A DNA stretch of 64,000 nt, taken from NCBI RefSeq assembly GCF_947507565.1, contig NC_089177.1, forward strand, positions 804,648-868,647, written 5' to 3'. The DNA comes from Oscarella lobularis (taxonomy: Eukaryota; Porifera; Homoscleromorpha; Homosclerophorida; Oscarellidae). This document shows, one piece after another, positions 63,804 through 64,000 of the stretch (positions are counted from its first letter, which is position 1; each line of letters opens with the position of its first letter). Both the position numbers and the translations under genes were made by a program. Under the pieces are notes generated by a model. It ran no database searches, had not been told where the DNA came from, and saw only the letters and a program-made list of their open reading frames with translations.

Positions 63804-64000
63804 TAAATATAAAAGTTAGGGCCTAAACATTGATTCTAAGAGCCTAAATATTAAATTCAGGGCCTATACTTTGATTCTAAGAGCTTAAATATTAAACTGA
63901 GGGCCTAAACTTTGATTCTAAGAGCCAAAATATAAAATTGTTGGCCTAAACTTTGATTCTAAGAGCCTAAATATAAAATTAAGGGCCTAAACTTTAATTC

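Larger units (their letters stand above)
44729..64000. repeat. Giant tandem satellite array, about 41-bp unit, running off the right edge
   Basis: More than 19 kb of head-to-tail units whose common form begins CCTAAACTTTGATTCTAAGA, continues GCCTAAATATAAAATTGAGG and ends in one more G: 41 bp. CCTAAA or a variant occurs about every 20 bases, so the unit itself looks like a diverged 20/21-mer dimer. Roughly 470 units are present. Unit variants (for example CCTTAGTTTTGACTCTAATG, AAACTGGGGGCC, AATTATATTC) recur in blocks, which shows higher-order structure. Stops occur in all frames and no gene interrupts the array. It starts 46 bp upstream of the visible DDX56 exon, so it most likely lies in a DDX56 intron. 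Confidence 0.97.

Noticed and set aside
44729-64000. CRISPR-like regular spacing in the tandem array
   Set aside because: Repeats are contiguous with no unique spacers, the genome is clearly eukaryotic, and no cas genes exist. It is satellite DNA.
44729-64000. Telomeric array, because the minus strand is rich in TTTAGG
   Set aside because: TTTAGG occurs about every 20 bases within a 41-bp unit, not as a pure 6- or 7-mer, and the TTAGGG form is seen elsewhere in the window.

Overview
This window is eukaryotic and, from its gene content, animal. The identifiable genes are MEPCE, COQ7, TBC1D12/14, LMAN2, WDR1, FIGNL1, MRPS26, TMEM245, ENTPD4/7, CREBRF, UVSSA, TMEM128, TXNDC17, NOP56 and DDX56. 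All are metazoan-type proteins. Introns are many and very short (mostly 48-65 nt) and intergenic gaps are often under 200 bp. Together with a Reeler protein, a fibrinogen-related protein and intact integrase-type transposons, this fits a compact non-bilaterian genome. A sponge, possibly a homoscleromorph, is my best guess, but the species is an inference. I rebuilt exons by hand from reading frames, GT/GC-AG boundaries and remembered family sequence. For every gene given an exon model the phases close to a whole number of codons, except where stated.

Layout. 1-195 is the 5' end of MEPCE (minus). 1.1-7.5 kb is an accessory region: a hairpin, an apparently intact five-exon DDE/rve transposase (minus), a divergent RING-like gene (plus), and a separate 1.49 kb element with 76-bp terminal inverted repeats. 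8.2-20 kb is a dense housekeeping block: Reeler protein, COQ7 (minus), TBC1D12/14, a small possible ciliary gene (minus), LMAN2, WDR1, FIGNL1. 20.1-26.4 kb has a secreted fibrinogen-related protein (minus), MRPS26, and two tandem intronless paralogues of a family I cannot name. 26.6-32.7 kb has TMEM245 and ENTPD4/7. 32.7-35.4 kb is mostly non-coding with degenerate repeats. 35.4-42.0 kb is a minus-strand run: CREBRF, UVSSA, TMEM128, TXNDC17. NOP56 (plus) starts 52 bp from TXNDC17, and the 3' end of DDX56 (minus) follows.

From about 44,729 to the right edge (more than 19 kb, about 30% of the window) everything is one A+T-rich tandem array of a roughly 41-bp unit. It has nested higher-order repeats of 287 bp and 3,846 bp. 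The DDX56 exon at 44,578-44,683 needs upstream exons, and the array starts 46 bp beyond it, so the array appears to sit inside a DDX56 intron. I rank this first. The 25-nt intron in TMEM128, the GG/AA dinucleotide switching in the array, the uncharacterised paralogue pair and the transposon/RING pair follow.

The named genes cover general cell functions: snoRNP and ribosome assembly (NOP56, DDX56, MRPS26), DNA repair (UVSSA, FIGNL1), redox and ubiquinone (TXNDC17, COQ7), secretory pathway and Golgi (LMAN2, ENTPD4/7, TBC1D12/14) and actin turnover (WDR1). No shared pathway is evident. Their close packing looks like genome compaction rather than an operon.
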